From assembly GCA_007126855.1 (NCBI GenBank), contig SLAK01000075.1, positions 1 to 7,842 of the forward strand: DNA of 7,842 bases, given 5' to 3'. How positions within the stretch are numbered: the stretch's first letter is position 1; the number at the start of each line of letters is the position of its first letter. Below, in pieces: positions 1 through 5,976 of the stretch. The DNA is from Dehalococcoidia bacterium (GTDB taxonomy: Bacteria; Chloroflexota; Dehalococcoidia; Tepidiformales; Tepidiformaceae). The notes below the pieces were generated by a model that was given only the letters and a program-made list of their open reading frames with translations, did not search any database and was not told where the DNA came from. The position numbers and the translations under genes are program-made.

Positions 1-150
1 AAGATGAAGGACAAGGCATTTGCGCGGAGCGTGGACCGCGATGATTTGCTCAAAGGAGCGGCCGACCTGGGGGTGGATTTCGACGAGCATGTGGCGTTTG
101 TGGTTGAGGCGCTGAAGCCAGTGGCCGAGCCGCTTGGCGTACGCGAGTAA
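1..150 (+). CDS. HD-superfamily hydrolase, C-terminal fragment
   Basis: An open frame enters from the left edge and ends at TAA 148-150, leaving the last 49 codons. The visible protein reads KMKDKAFARSVDRDDL and continues to an acidic/hydrophobic helix, then ALKPVAEPLGVRE. This matches my memory of the tail of small HDIG-domain phosphohydrolases (COG2316-like), which end with a K-K-F/M-K-[DE]-K-x-F-A-R-x-V-x-R motif, an 'LG[VL]..[DE]E' helix and 'A..LG[LV]'. The catalytic HD residues would lie upstream, outside the window, so activity cannot be judged. glpX starts 55 nt downstream on the same strand, so co-transcription is likely. The family call rests only on tail similarity; another alpha-helical protein is possible. 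Confidence 0.7.
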   Translation, partial: KMKDKAFARSVDRDDLLKGAADLGVDFDEHVAFVVEALKPVAEPLGVRE

Positions 151-167
151 ATACTGAGGAACTACCC

Positions 168-189
168 CCCGCAGGCGCAGGTTTGCGGG
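168..189 (+). other. Weak hairpin between HD hydrolase and glpX
   Basis: CCCGCA (168-173) is complementary to TGCGGG (184-189) around a 10-nt loop. There is no T-tract after it, so it is not a convincing terminator. It ends 7 nt before the glpX Shine-Dalgarno and could at most be a leader structure. It may be chance in GC-rich DNA. Confidence 0.25.
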
Positions 190-196
190 AAAGGCG

Positions 197-201
197 AGGA
201 G
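197..201 (+). promoter_or_regulatory. Shine-Dalgarno for glpX
   Basis: AGGAG at 197-201 lies 4 nt before GTG 206-208. The spacing is short, but this is the only purine-rich site near the start. It favours the GTG over the in-frame ATG at 242, which would remove part of the N-terminal helix preceding the conserved AARWMGRGDKN segment. Confidence 0.55.
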
Positions 202-205
202 CGTA

Positions 206-1213
206 GTGAGAAGAGAACAGGTCCCCGACCGAAACATTGCCATGGAACTGGTCCGCACAACGGAAGCCGCGTCGCTGGCAGCGGCGCGGTGGATGGGGCG
301 CGGCGACAAGAATGCCTCGGACCAGGCGGCCGTGGACGCGATGCGGCTGATGCTGGATACGGTGAGCATGGACGGCGTCATCGTGATTGGCGAAGGCGAA
401 AAGGACGAAGCGCCGATGCTCTATAACGGCGAGCGCGTGGGCAATGGACGGGGACCGCAGGTGGATGTGGCGGTGGACCCGATCGACGGGACGCGGTTGC
501 TGTCGATGGGCCGGCCGGGAGCGCTGAGCGTAGTCGCGGTGGCGCCACGAGGCACGATGTTCAATCCGAACGACCTGTTCTACATGGAGAAGATTGCCGT
601 GGGACCGGCGGCGCGCGGGGCGATCGACCTTTCGGCGCCGGTCGCGTGGAATATCCAGCAGGTAGCGAAGGCGAAGGACATGGCGGTGGAGGAAATCACC
701 GTGGTCATCCTCGACCGAGACCGGAATACCGAAATCGTGGACCAGGTACGGGCTGCGGGCGCACGGATCAGCTTCATCACCGACGGCGATGTGGCGGGGG
801 CGGTTGCCGCAGCGACGCCCTCACGGGGCATCGATATGTTGCTTGGCATTGGTGGTTCGCCCGAGGGTGTGATCACGGCATGTGCGCTCAAGGCGATGGG
901 CGGCGACATGCAGGGACGGATGTGGGCGCGCGACGAGAACGACCGTCAGCTTGCAGAGCAGCGGGGAATCGACCTCAAGCGGGTGCTGACTATCGACGAC
1001 CTGGTATCCAGCGATGACGTATTTTTTGCTGCGACGGGAATCACGACTGGCGACCTTTTGCGCGGTGTGGAGTACGAGCCGGGCGGGGCGACGAGCGAGT
1101 CGCTGGTCATGCGGTCACGCTCGGGCACGATCCGGCGGATCGATACGCAGCACCGGTGGGGGAAGCTCCAGCAGATTACGGGAGAACGGTACGTGGCCGA
1201 GCAGCGGGCCTGA
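206..1213 (+). CDS. glpX: Class II fructose-1,6-bisphosphatase (GlpX)
   Basis: This 335-aa protein hydrolyses fructose 1,6-bisphosphate to fructose 6-phosphate, the committed phosphatase step of gluconeogenesis; it is cytosolic and metal dependent (Mn/Mg). Family hallmarks are in order: AARWMGRGDKNASDQAAVDA (about 26-45), the metal-binding GEGEKDEAPML (62-72), the Li-sensitive phosphatase signature DPIDGT (91-96, whose Thr aligns with the catalytic Thr of E. coli GlpX), DGD (193-195) and the GIGGSPEGV substrate/metal loop (214-222). Length is usual for the family (about 320-340). The start is GTG. Some class II enzymes also act on sedoheptulose 1,7-bisphosphate; that cannot be decided from sequence alone. 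The gene follows the HD hydrolase after a 55-nt gap and converges on the DUF983 gene, with a strong hairpin just past its stop. All catalytic motifs look intact. Confidence 0.96.
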   Translation: MRREQVPDRNIAMELVRTTEAASLAAARWMGRGDKNASDQAAVDAMRLMLDTVSMDGVIVIGEGEKDEAPMLYNGERVGNGRGPQVDVAVDPIDGTRLLSMGRPGALSVVAVAPRGTMFNPNDLFYMEKIAVGPAARGAIDLSAPVAWNIQQVAKAKDMAVEEITVVILDRDRNTEIVDQVRAAGARISFITDGDVAGAVAAATPSRGIDMLLGIGGSPEGVITACALKAMGGDMQGRMWARDENDRQLAEQRGIDLKRVLTIDDLVSSDDVFFAATGITTGDLLRGVEYEPGGATSESLVMRSRSGTIRRIDTQHRWGKLQQITGERYVAEQRA

Positions 1214-1240
1214 CGTACCACACGCCCAGGCAGTTACCAC

Positions 1241-1642
1241 TCACGAGCCCGGGGGACCGGGCTCGTCTTCTGTGCCGTTGAAAAAGGCGTCGAAGTGCAT
1301 CCAGAGCAGGCGCGAATAGCGGAACATGACCGGGAACCCAAGCGCAAGCAAGGCAAGCACGACGCCCATGATCCAGGCGAATGACGCCCCGGCGATGAGC
1401 ATGACGAACCAGACGGGGAGCACGATGGCGAAGCCAATCATGTAGCTCGCATACATGGCGCCGGTGAAGTAGCCGGGTTCACGTTCGAAGCGCCAGCCGC
1501 AGACGGGGCAGGTATCGTTCATGCTGAGGATACGAGCAAAGACGGGGCCACGGAGGCAGCGGGGGCACCGTTGCATGAGCACCGCCCGGGTGCGCGCAGA
1601 TAATCGTCTCACGGGTTCGATGGCCGGGAGCTCCGGTAGCAA
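1241..1642 (-). CDS. DUF983 zinc-ribbon membrane protein
   Basis: This 133-aa protein has two CxxC pairs (C26/C29 in RCPRC, C45/C48 in CPVCG), the DUF983 signature REPGYFTGAMYASYM (about 54-68) and two hydrophobic helices (about 67-86 and 88-108). The layout is a cytosolic zinc-ribbon-like head followed by a membrane hairpin. The family's biochemical role is not established; in some proteobacteria members sit near cytochrome oxidase assembly genes. It begins 24 nt after the ABC ATPase gene on the same strand and is probably the last gene of the iron-importer operon. The start is uncertain. TTG 1642 gives the longest frame, but GTG 1612 and ATG 1576 are alternatives and none has a clear Shine-Dalgarno. 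The ATG would begin right at the first zinc-ribbon pair. The C-terminus (DEPGPPGS) is encoded by a terminator-like hairpin. Confidence 0.88.
   Translation of the reverse strand: MLPELPAIEPVRRLSARTRAVLMQRCPRCLRGPVFARILSMNDTCPVCGWRFEREPGYFTGAMYASYMIGFAIVLPVWFVMLIAGASFAWIMGVVLALLALGFPVMFRYSRLLWMHFDAFFNGTEDEPGPPGS
1243..1266. terminator. Convergent hairpin terminator, 10-bp perfect stem
   Basis: ACGAGCCCGG (1243-1252) pairs perfectly with CCGGGCTCGT (1257-1266) around a GGGA loop, a GNRA-type tetraloop on the plus strand. It lies 30 nt after the glpX stop and covers the last eight sense codons of the DUF983 gene plus one base of its stop. Neither side carries a real T-tract (CTTCTGTG on the plus strand), so it is either an atypical intrinsic terminator or a 3'-end-stabilising hairpin shared by both convergent transcripts. 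Confidence 0.6.
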
Positions 1643-1666
1643 GGGTTTGTGCGCTAAAGGCGCGAT

Positions 1667-2695
1667 TCAGACCTTCACAGGATAGGCCAATGGCTCGCTG
1701 GCCAACCGCAGACCGAGCGACTCGCCGGGGGCGTAGCCGGCGCCGTGCATGACGCGGACGCGGACCATATCCCCGTTACCCAGGCGCATGAGCAGGACCT
1801 GGTCGTGGCCGTAGTATTCGTTGGCGATGACTTCGCCCTGCATGGGCGAAGCGGGATCGACCACCAGGTCTTCGGGGCGGACCATGACTTCGACTGCGCC
1901 CTCGGCTTCACCGCGGACGGGGATCGTGCCAAGGGCACATTCCGCAGCGGAGCCTTGCTTGTCGGCACGGATGAAGTTGGCATCGCCCAGGAAGGCTGCG
2001 ACGCGGCGGTCGGCAGGATGGAGATAGAGCTCGGGCGCAGCGCCGACCTGGAGGATGCGGCCGTCGAGCATCACGCCGACCAGGCCGGGAAGGCTGAAGG
2101 CTTCGTCCTGGTCGTGGGTGACGACGATGGCGGTGGCGTTGCATTCGCGAAGGATCCGCCAGACGTCGCTGCGGACGCGCGCGCGGAGTGACGGGTCCAG
2201 ATTGGAGAAGGGCTCATCGAGCAGCACCAGGTCGGGCTCGGCCGCGAGGGTGCGGGCGAGGGCAACGCGCTGCTGCTGGCCGCCTGAGAGCTCATGGGGC
2301 ATGCGCTTGCCGAGGCCTCCGAGGCCGACCAGGTCGAGCATTTCGCCGATGCGGCGCTTCTTATCGACGCCACGCGGCACGCCGAAGGCGACGTTCGCCT
2401 GGACATTGAGATGCGGGAAGAGCGCGTAGTCCTGGAAAACGAGGCCAACGCGGCGCTTCTCAGGAGGCAGGGATGAGCGCGGTGAGCTGAGCAGCCGGCC
2501 GCCCAGGCTGATTGACCCTTCGTCGACGCGTTCGAAGCCGGCGACGAGGCGGAGGAGGGTGGTCTTGCCGCAGCCACTGGGGCCGACAAGCGCGAGGATG
2601 GCGCCGGGGTCGAGCTGCAGGTCGGTGCCATCGACAGCGGCGACGCTGCCGAAGGATTTGCGAACGCCAGCGACGTCCAGGAAGGCCTCGGTCAT
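1667..2695 (-). CDS. Ferric iron ABC transporter ATP-binding protein (FbpC-type)
   Basis: This 342-aa cytosolic ATPase drives the importer. Motifs seen: Walker A GPSGCGKTT (38-46), Q-loop FQDY (87-90), ABC signature LSGGQQQ (136-142), Walker B LVLLDEP (156-162), D-loop SNLD (164-167) and switch His194 in VVTHD. A C-terminal beta-rich region (about 245-342), with MVRPEDL near 271-277, fits a TOBE_2 regulatory domain as in FbpC/PotA/MalK-group ATPases. The ferric assignment comes from the adjacent permease and binding protein, since the ATPase itself would also fit a polyamine or sulfate system. ATG 2693-2695 overlaps the permease stop by four bases (ATGA). AAAGGA on the minus strand (2703-2708) lies 7 nt before the start. 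All catalytic motifs are intact. Confidence 0.94.
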   Translation of the reverse strand: MTEAFLDVAGVRKSFGSVAAVDGTDLQLDPGAILALVGPSGCGKTTLLRLVAGFERVDEGSISLGGRLLSSPRSSLPPEKRRVGLVFQDYALFPHLNVQANVAFGVPRGVDKKRRIGEMLDLVGLGGLGKRMPHELSGGQQQRVALARTLAAEPDLVLLDEPFSNLDPSLRARVRSDVWRILRECNATAIVVTHDQDEAFSLPGLVGVMLDGRILQVGAAPELYLHPADRRVAAFLGDANFIRADKQGSAAECALGTIPVRGEAEGAVEVMVRPEDLVVDPASPMQGEVIANEYYGHDQVLLMRLGNGDMVRVRVMHGAGYAPGESLGLRLASEPLAYPVKV

Positions 2696-4281
2696 GCGGG
2701 AGTCCTTTCACGAATAGCCATGATGACCATGGGCACGGCGGATATGAGCACCAGCACCGAAGCCGCGAAGGCCGCGCGTGTGAAGTACGCCTCGGAGCTC
2801 AGAGACCAGACCTGCACCGCCAAAGTATCAAAGCCTATCGGGCTAAGGAGAAGTGTGGCGGGCAGTTCTTTGATGACGGTGAGGAAGACCAGTGCACCAG
2901 CGGCGGACATTCCCGGGAGCAACTGCGGCAGGGTGACGCGGAAGAAGACGTACACGGGCGAGCGGCCAAGGCTACGGCCTGCCTCTTCGGTGCGAGGGTT
3001 TATCTGGAGGAAGCCAGCGCGGGTGGTGCCGAGCGCCTGGGGCAGAAAGAGGACCATGTAGGCGAAGACCAGCAGCGGGAGGGTCTGATAGAGGACTGGC
3101 GCGTAGTTGGCGCCGAAGAATACGAGCGCGAGGGCGATGACGATGCCGGGCAACGCGTAGCCCGAGTAGGAGACGCGCTCGATTATCGCGGAAAATGCGC
3201 CGGGGCGGCGCACCGCAAGGTAGGAGACGGGGAGTGCGGCGGCAACGGTGACGACAGCGGCGAATCCGGCGACATAGGCGGAGTTGATGCTGGCGGAGCG
3301 GATGGCCTGGACGGATTCGCCCTGGGAGAGCCCCTGGGAGACCTGCCAGCCGAGGATGCCGATCGGCAGCACGAGCGCGAGGCCGACGATTGTCGAAACG
3401 TAAACGAGGCCGGCCCACTTCCAGCGGCCGAGGCGGATGCGAACGGGCCGCCGGGCCGCGGCGACCGCGTGATAACGGGCACGACCGCGCGTGAAACCTT
3501 CGGCCACGACGATGACGAGCGCGACCATGACGAGGAGCATGGCCAGGGAAGCGGCGGCGTCACGATCGAGCGTCCCACGGTACTGGACGTAGATCTGCTG
3601 GCTGAGGGAGGGGAAGTTCATGATGGAGACGGCGCCGAAGTCGCTGAGCACGTAGAGCGCGACGAGCAGGGCGCCGGCCACGGCAGCGGGGCGGAGCTGG
3701 GGCAGGATGACGCGGACGAAGGTCACCAGGTTGGACTTTCCGAGGCTCCGGGCCGCTTCTTCGAGGGAGCGGTCCATGGACATGAGGGCGGCGCGCACGG
3801 GGAGGAGGACATAGGGGAAGGTGAAGAGGGTGAGGGCGAGCCATGCGCCCCAGAAGCCATAGATGTCGGGGAGGCGGTCGACGCCGAGAGGTTCGAGCCA
3901 TCCCTGGAGGACGCCGCGGGGGCCCAGGAAGATGACGAGCGTCATGGCGGCGACGTAGGAGGGAATGGCAAGGGGGAGCGAGAGCAACACGAACCAGAGG
4001 CGGGCGAAAGGCAAGTCGGTGCGGGTAGTGAGCCAGGCGGCGGGGACGGCGATGCCGAGAGCGCCAAGGGAGGCCGCACCGGCGAGCATGACCGTGTTGC
4101 CGAGCGCTGAGATGGCTCGGCTGCCGGTCATGACATCGATGGAGGCGCCGAAGTCCTGGGAGACACGAAGCAGGAGATAGATTGCGGGCAACAGCATAGC
4201 GGCGGCCACCGCCAGGGCAACGAGGCCGATGGCGATGGCCGGAGCGTCAAACGCAGCGTACCGGGGTACCCGCACAGTCAC
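2692..4281 (-). CDS. Iron ABC transporter permease, fused two-domain (FbpB-type)
   Basis: This 529-aa inner-membrane permease has about 12 hydrophobic helices. It carries two copies of the binding-protein-dependent permease domain, each with an EAA loop that docks the ATPase: EEAARSLGKSNLVTFVRVIL (174-193) and EEAGRSLGRSPVYVFFRVTL (432-451), both followed by PQL. One polypeptide therefore supplies both halves of the channel, as in FbpB/SfuB/FutB ferric systems, and the roughly 530-aa length is typical. The start is GTG 4279-4281, 2 nt after the binding-protein stop. The nearest purine-rich site (AGGAG on the minus strand, 4295-4299) is 13 nt away, a long spacing, so translation may rely on coupling. 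The stop overlaps the ATPase start by four bases. Thiamine or phosphonate-type permeases share the fold; the neighbours favour iron. Confidence 0.92.
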   Translation of the reverse strand: MTVRVPRYAAFDAPAIAIGLVALAVAAAMLLPAIYLLLRVSQDFGASIDVMTGSRAISALGNTVMLAGAASLGALGIAVPAAWLTTRTDLPFARLWFVLLSLPLAIPSYVAAMTLVIFLGPRGVLQGWLEPLGVDRLPDIYGFWGAWLALTLFTFPYVLLPVRAALMSMDRSLEEAARSLGKSNLVTFVRVILPQLRPAAVAGALLVALYVLSDFGAVSIMNFPSLSQQIYVQYRGTLDRDAAASLAMLLVMVALVIVVAEGFTRGRARYHAVAAARRPVRIRLGRWKWAGLVYVSTIVGLALVLPIGILGWQVSQGLSQGESVQAIRSASINSAYVAGFAAVVTVAAALPVSYLAVRRPGAFSAIIERVSYSGYALPGIVIALALVFFGANYAPVLYQTLPLLVFAYMVLFLPQALGTTRAGFLQINPRTEEAGRSLGRSPVYVFFRVTLPQLLPGMSAAGALVFLTVIKELPATLLLSPIGFDTLAVQVWSLSSEAYFTRAAFAASVLVLISAVPMVIMAIRERTPA

Positions 4282-4283
4282 AG

Positions 4284-5399
4284 CTAAGGCAGGACTCCTG
4301 TTGATTGCAGTAGTTCGATGGTGCCGCGGAGGTCACCCAGGTCGGTGAGGTCGATGCGCACCGGCTCGAGTTCAGCGAGAGGCGGGACATCGAAGCTGAC
4401 GTTGACGTTTGGGGCGAGCGGGAACTCGAAGGTTTCCTGGGCGAAGTAGTCCTGGGCGTCCTGCTGGAGCATGTATTCAATGAAGCGCTGGGCGGCGGGT
4501 TCATTGCGTGTGGTGGTGAGGACGCCAGCGCCGGCGACGTTCATGAGGCCGCCGATGTCGCCATTGTCGAAGTAGAAGTTGCGCGCACCGAAGCCTTCGC
4601 CGCGTTCGGCCAGGAAGCGGAAGAGGTAGTAGTGATTGGCGAAGCCGACTTCGACCTCGCCGGCGGCGACGGCCTCGACGATGGAGGTGTTGTTGGGGTA
4701 TTCGCGGGCGCCGTTGGCGGCAATGTCTTCGAGCCATTCGCGGGTGGCGTCTTCGCCGTGGACGACGCGCATGCCGGTCACGAAGGACTGGAAGGAGGCG
4801 TTGGTGGGCGCCCAGCCGATCCGGCCGCTCCACTGCGGGTCGGTGTAATCGAAGATGGAATCGGGGAGGGTATCCGGGTCAATAGCATCGGTGTTGTAGA
4901 CGACCACGCGGGCGCGGCCGGAGAGCCCGACCCAGTCGCCGTCGTCGGCGCGGTACTGCGCCGGGACGAGGCCAAGGATGTCTTCGGGGAGCGGGAGGAA
5001 GAGGCCCTCAGCAGCGAGCAGGCCCAAGGAGCCAGCGTCCTGGCCAATATAGAGGTCGGCCGGGGAATTGGACCCTTCTTCGAGCAGCGTGGCCGCGAGT
5101 TCGGGCGTGCCGCCATAGCGGACGCGCACGTCGATGCCGGTTTCTTGCTCAAACTGTTCGATGATCGGGCCGATGAGCGCTTCAGCGCGGCCCGAGTAAA
5201 CGGTGATGCTTCCCGAGGCGCTACCGCGATCCTCCGGTTCGGCGGCGGGAGTTTGGTTCGCCGCCTCTGTCGGGGCCTCTGGCTGACCGTTATCGCCGTT
5301 GGCGTCGCCGTTGTCTCCACCGCACGCCACGGCGACCAATGCGAGCGCACCCAGGATGGCCAGGATGAATATCCCGGATAAGCGTGCCTGATGCTTCAA
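4284..5399 (-). CDS. Ferric iron-binding lipoprotein of ABC importer (FbpA/FutA-type)
   Basis: This 371-aa extracytoplasmic solute-binding protein has a signal peptide with basic n-region (K2, H3, R6), hydrophobic core 9-25 and lipobox-like VAC with Cys26. A Gly/Asn/Asp- then Pro/Glu/Ala-rich linker (27-62) follows, suggesting a lipid-anchored protein. The mature domain starts with SITVYSGR (64-71). The tandem tyrosines in NHYYLFR (Y257, Y258) match the iron-ligand pair of FbpA/FutA proteins, and Tyr168 in VVVYNT is another conserved tyrosine. The His found after 'SGR' in some FbpA proteins is Ala72 here, so coordination may be tyrosine-based as in FutA-like members. The start is TTG, supported by a GAGGT 8 nt upstream and by the need for the basic n-region; the next Met is residue 210. 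It is the first gene of the transporter operon. Confidence 0.92.
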   Translation of the reverse strand: MKHQARLSGIFILAILGALALVAVACGGDNGDANGDNGQPEAPTEAANQTPAAEPEDRGSASGSITVYSGRAEALIGPIIEQFEQETGIDVRVRYGGTPELAATLLEEGSNSPADLYIGQDAGSLGLLAAEGLFLPLPEDILGLVPAQYRADDGDWVGLSGRARVVVYNTDAIDPDTLPDSIFDYTDPQWSGRIGWAPTNASFQSFVTGMRVVHGEDATREWLEDIAANGAREYPNNTSIVEAVAAGEVEVGFANHYYLFRFLAERGEGFGARNFYFDNGDIGGLMNVAGAGVLTTTRNEPAAQRFIEYMLQQDAQDYFAQETFEFPLAPNVNVSFDVPPLAELEPVRIDLTDLGDLRGTIELLQSTGVLP

Positions 5400-5407
5400 A
5401 GTAGCCT

Positions 5408-5412
5408 ACCTC
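5408..5412 (-). promoter_or_regulatory. Shine-Dalgarno of the iron-binding lipoprotein gene
   Basis: GAGGT on the minus strand, 8 nt before the TTG start at 5399. It is well placed, and it decides the use of a TTG codon. The site lies inside one arm of the long inverted repeat 5402-5497. Confidence 0.7.
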
Positions 5413-5426
5413 TAAGTGCTTGAGTA

Positions 5427-5456
5427 AGTATAAGCTCCACAGGAAAATTAGGGCAA
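5427..5456 (-). promoter_or_regulatory. Sigma70-type promoter of the iron importer operon
   Basis: On the minus strand, TTGCCC (5451-5456) and TATACT (5427-5432, 5 of 6 matches to TATAAT) are separated by 18 bp. Transcription would start near 5420, giving a leader of about 20 nt that still contains the Shine-Dalgarno at 5408-5412. The -35 hexamer lies wholly inside the inverted repeat 5446-5463, so a bound repressor would occlude it. Confidence 0.55.
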
Positions 5457-5463
5457 CCTAATT
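5446..5463. promoter_or_regulatory. Candidate metal-responsive operator (inverted repeat)
   Basis: AATTAGG (5446-5452) and CCTAATT (5457-5463) form perfect 7-bp arms around GCAA. The minus strand reads TTAGGTTGCCCTAA, matching the first seven bases of the DtxR/IdeR consensus (TTAGGTTAGSCTAACCTAA) and its internal CTAA; ungapped, 12 of 19 positions agree. Position over the -35 of an iron-uptake operon supports an iron-repressor site. Alternatively, the transcript of the Nudix operon could fold this into a weak AU-rich hairpin followed by UUUCC and use it as a terminator. Confidence 0.45.
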
Positions 5464-5497
5464 CCAGTCGTCGCTTTACCTTACTTGAGGCAGGCTA

Positions 5498-5974
5498 TTA
5501 CCAGCGATCAACGAGGCCGCGGGCGCCGCGGCGGAACTCGGCGAGGCGGCGTGGCACCGAGGGATCGACACCGGGCGGAAGGTTGTCGGCGGGGAACCAG
5601 CGCGCCTCGGCGATCTCGTGGTCGGGTTCGCCGACGGTGGGTCCCGGACGGGCGATGAACACCATGACGTGATCGGTCAGGTTGCGAGCGAGGCTGGTGT
5701 AGACGCCCAGGAGTTCGAGGACGTGGAGTTCGAGGCCGGTTTCCTCGCGGGCTTCTCGGCGGGCGCCGTCTTCGACGGTTTCGCCGCGGGCAAGGATGCC
5801 ACCGGGCAGGAACCAGCCCCGGCGGTAGGTGTGACGGACCAGCATGACCTGTCCGTCGTCGATGATAAGCACGCGGACACCGGCCAGGACGGGCCGCCAG
5901 ATCCACCACCAGAGGCGCAGGAGGCGGAAGCTGAGCCGCGGCCCAAGCATGAGGGCGACGCGTTCGTGGAACAT
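5498..5974 (-). CDS. Nudix hydrolase with hydrophobic N-terminal helix
   Basis: This 158-aa protein contains a complete Nudix box, GX5EX7REUXEEXGU, from Gly59 (GILARGE) through REAREETGL (73-81); Glu77 and Glu78 are the expected metal ligands. Such enzymes split nucleoside diphosphates linked to another moiety (NDP-X); the substrate cannot be read from the motif. Before the domain is an unusual basic and tryptophan-rich stretch, LSFRLLRLWWWIW (14-26), which may dock on a membrane or pack on the fold. The frame opens upstream to 6136, but the chosen ATG 5972-5974 lies 2 nt after the glycosylase stop (TGACCATG). An earlier start would overlap that gene, and the extra residues are low-complexity Arg/Pro. 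It is probably translationally coupled as the last gene of its block. Membership in the MutT or ADP-ribose group is undetermined. Confidence 0.88.
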   Translation of the reverse strand: MFHERVALMLGPRLSFRLLRLWWWIWRPVLAGVRVLIIDDGQVMLVRHTYRRGWFLPGGILARGETVEDGARREAREETGLELHVLELLGVYTSLARNLTDHVMVFIARPGPTVGEPDHEIAEARWFPADNLPPGVDPSVPRRLAEFRRGARGLVDRW

Positions 5975-5976
5975 GG

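Larger units (their letters stand above)
5402..5497. repeat. Long-range imperfect inverted repeat flanking the regulatory gap
   Basis: ACTTGAGGCAGGCTA on the plus strand (5483-5497) recurs as ACTTAGAGGTAGGCTA on the minus strand (5417 to 5402), with one inserted A and one C/T change. The arms bracket the promoter and operator. In RNA read from the minus strand the arms can pair (the C/T change becomes a G-U wobble), covering the GAGGT Shine-Dalgarno of the binding-protein gene. The pair could also be two oppositely oriented protein-binding sites. Confidence 0.5.

Noticed and set aside
1648..1664. GCGC/GCGC mini-repeat between the ATPase and DUF983 genes
   Set aside because: A four-base stem in GC-rich DNA is expected by chance and there is no T-tract, so it does not support a terminator splitting the operon.
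2512..4110. A 532-codon plus-strand open frame opposite the permease and the start of the ATPase gene
   Set aside because: It is antisense to strongly supported transporter genes. Its translation is Gly/Glu/Asp/Arg-rich low complexity with no domain, as expected for a shadow frame in high-GC DNA.
4290..4300. Short palindrome CAGGACTCCTG near the permease start
   Set aside because: Arms are 5 bp with a 1-nt centre, which cannot form a hairpin loop; it is more simply the permease ribosome-site region.
4632..5381. A 249-codon plus-strand open frame opposite the binding-protein gene
   Set aside because: It mirrors the codon bias of the real lipoprotein gene, has no recognisable motif or credible start signal, and would sit antisense to a signal peptide and intact iron-binding domain.
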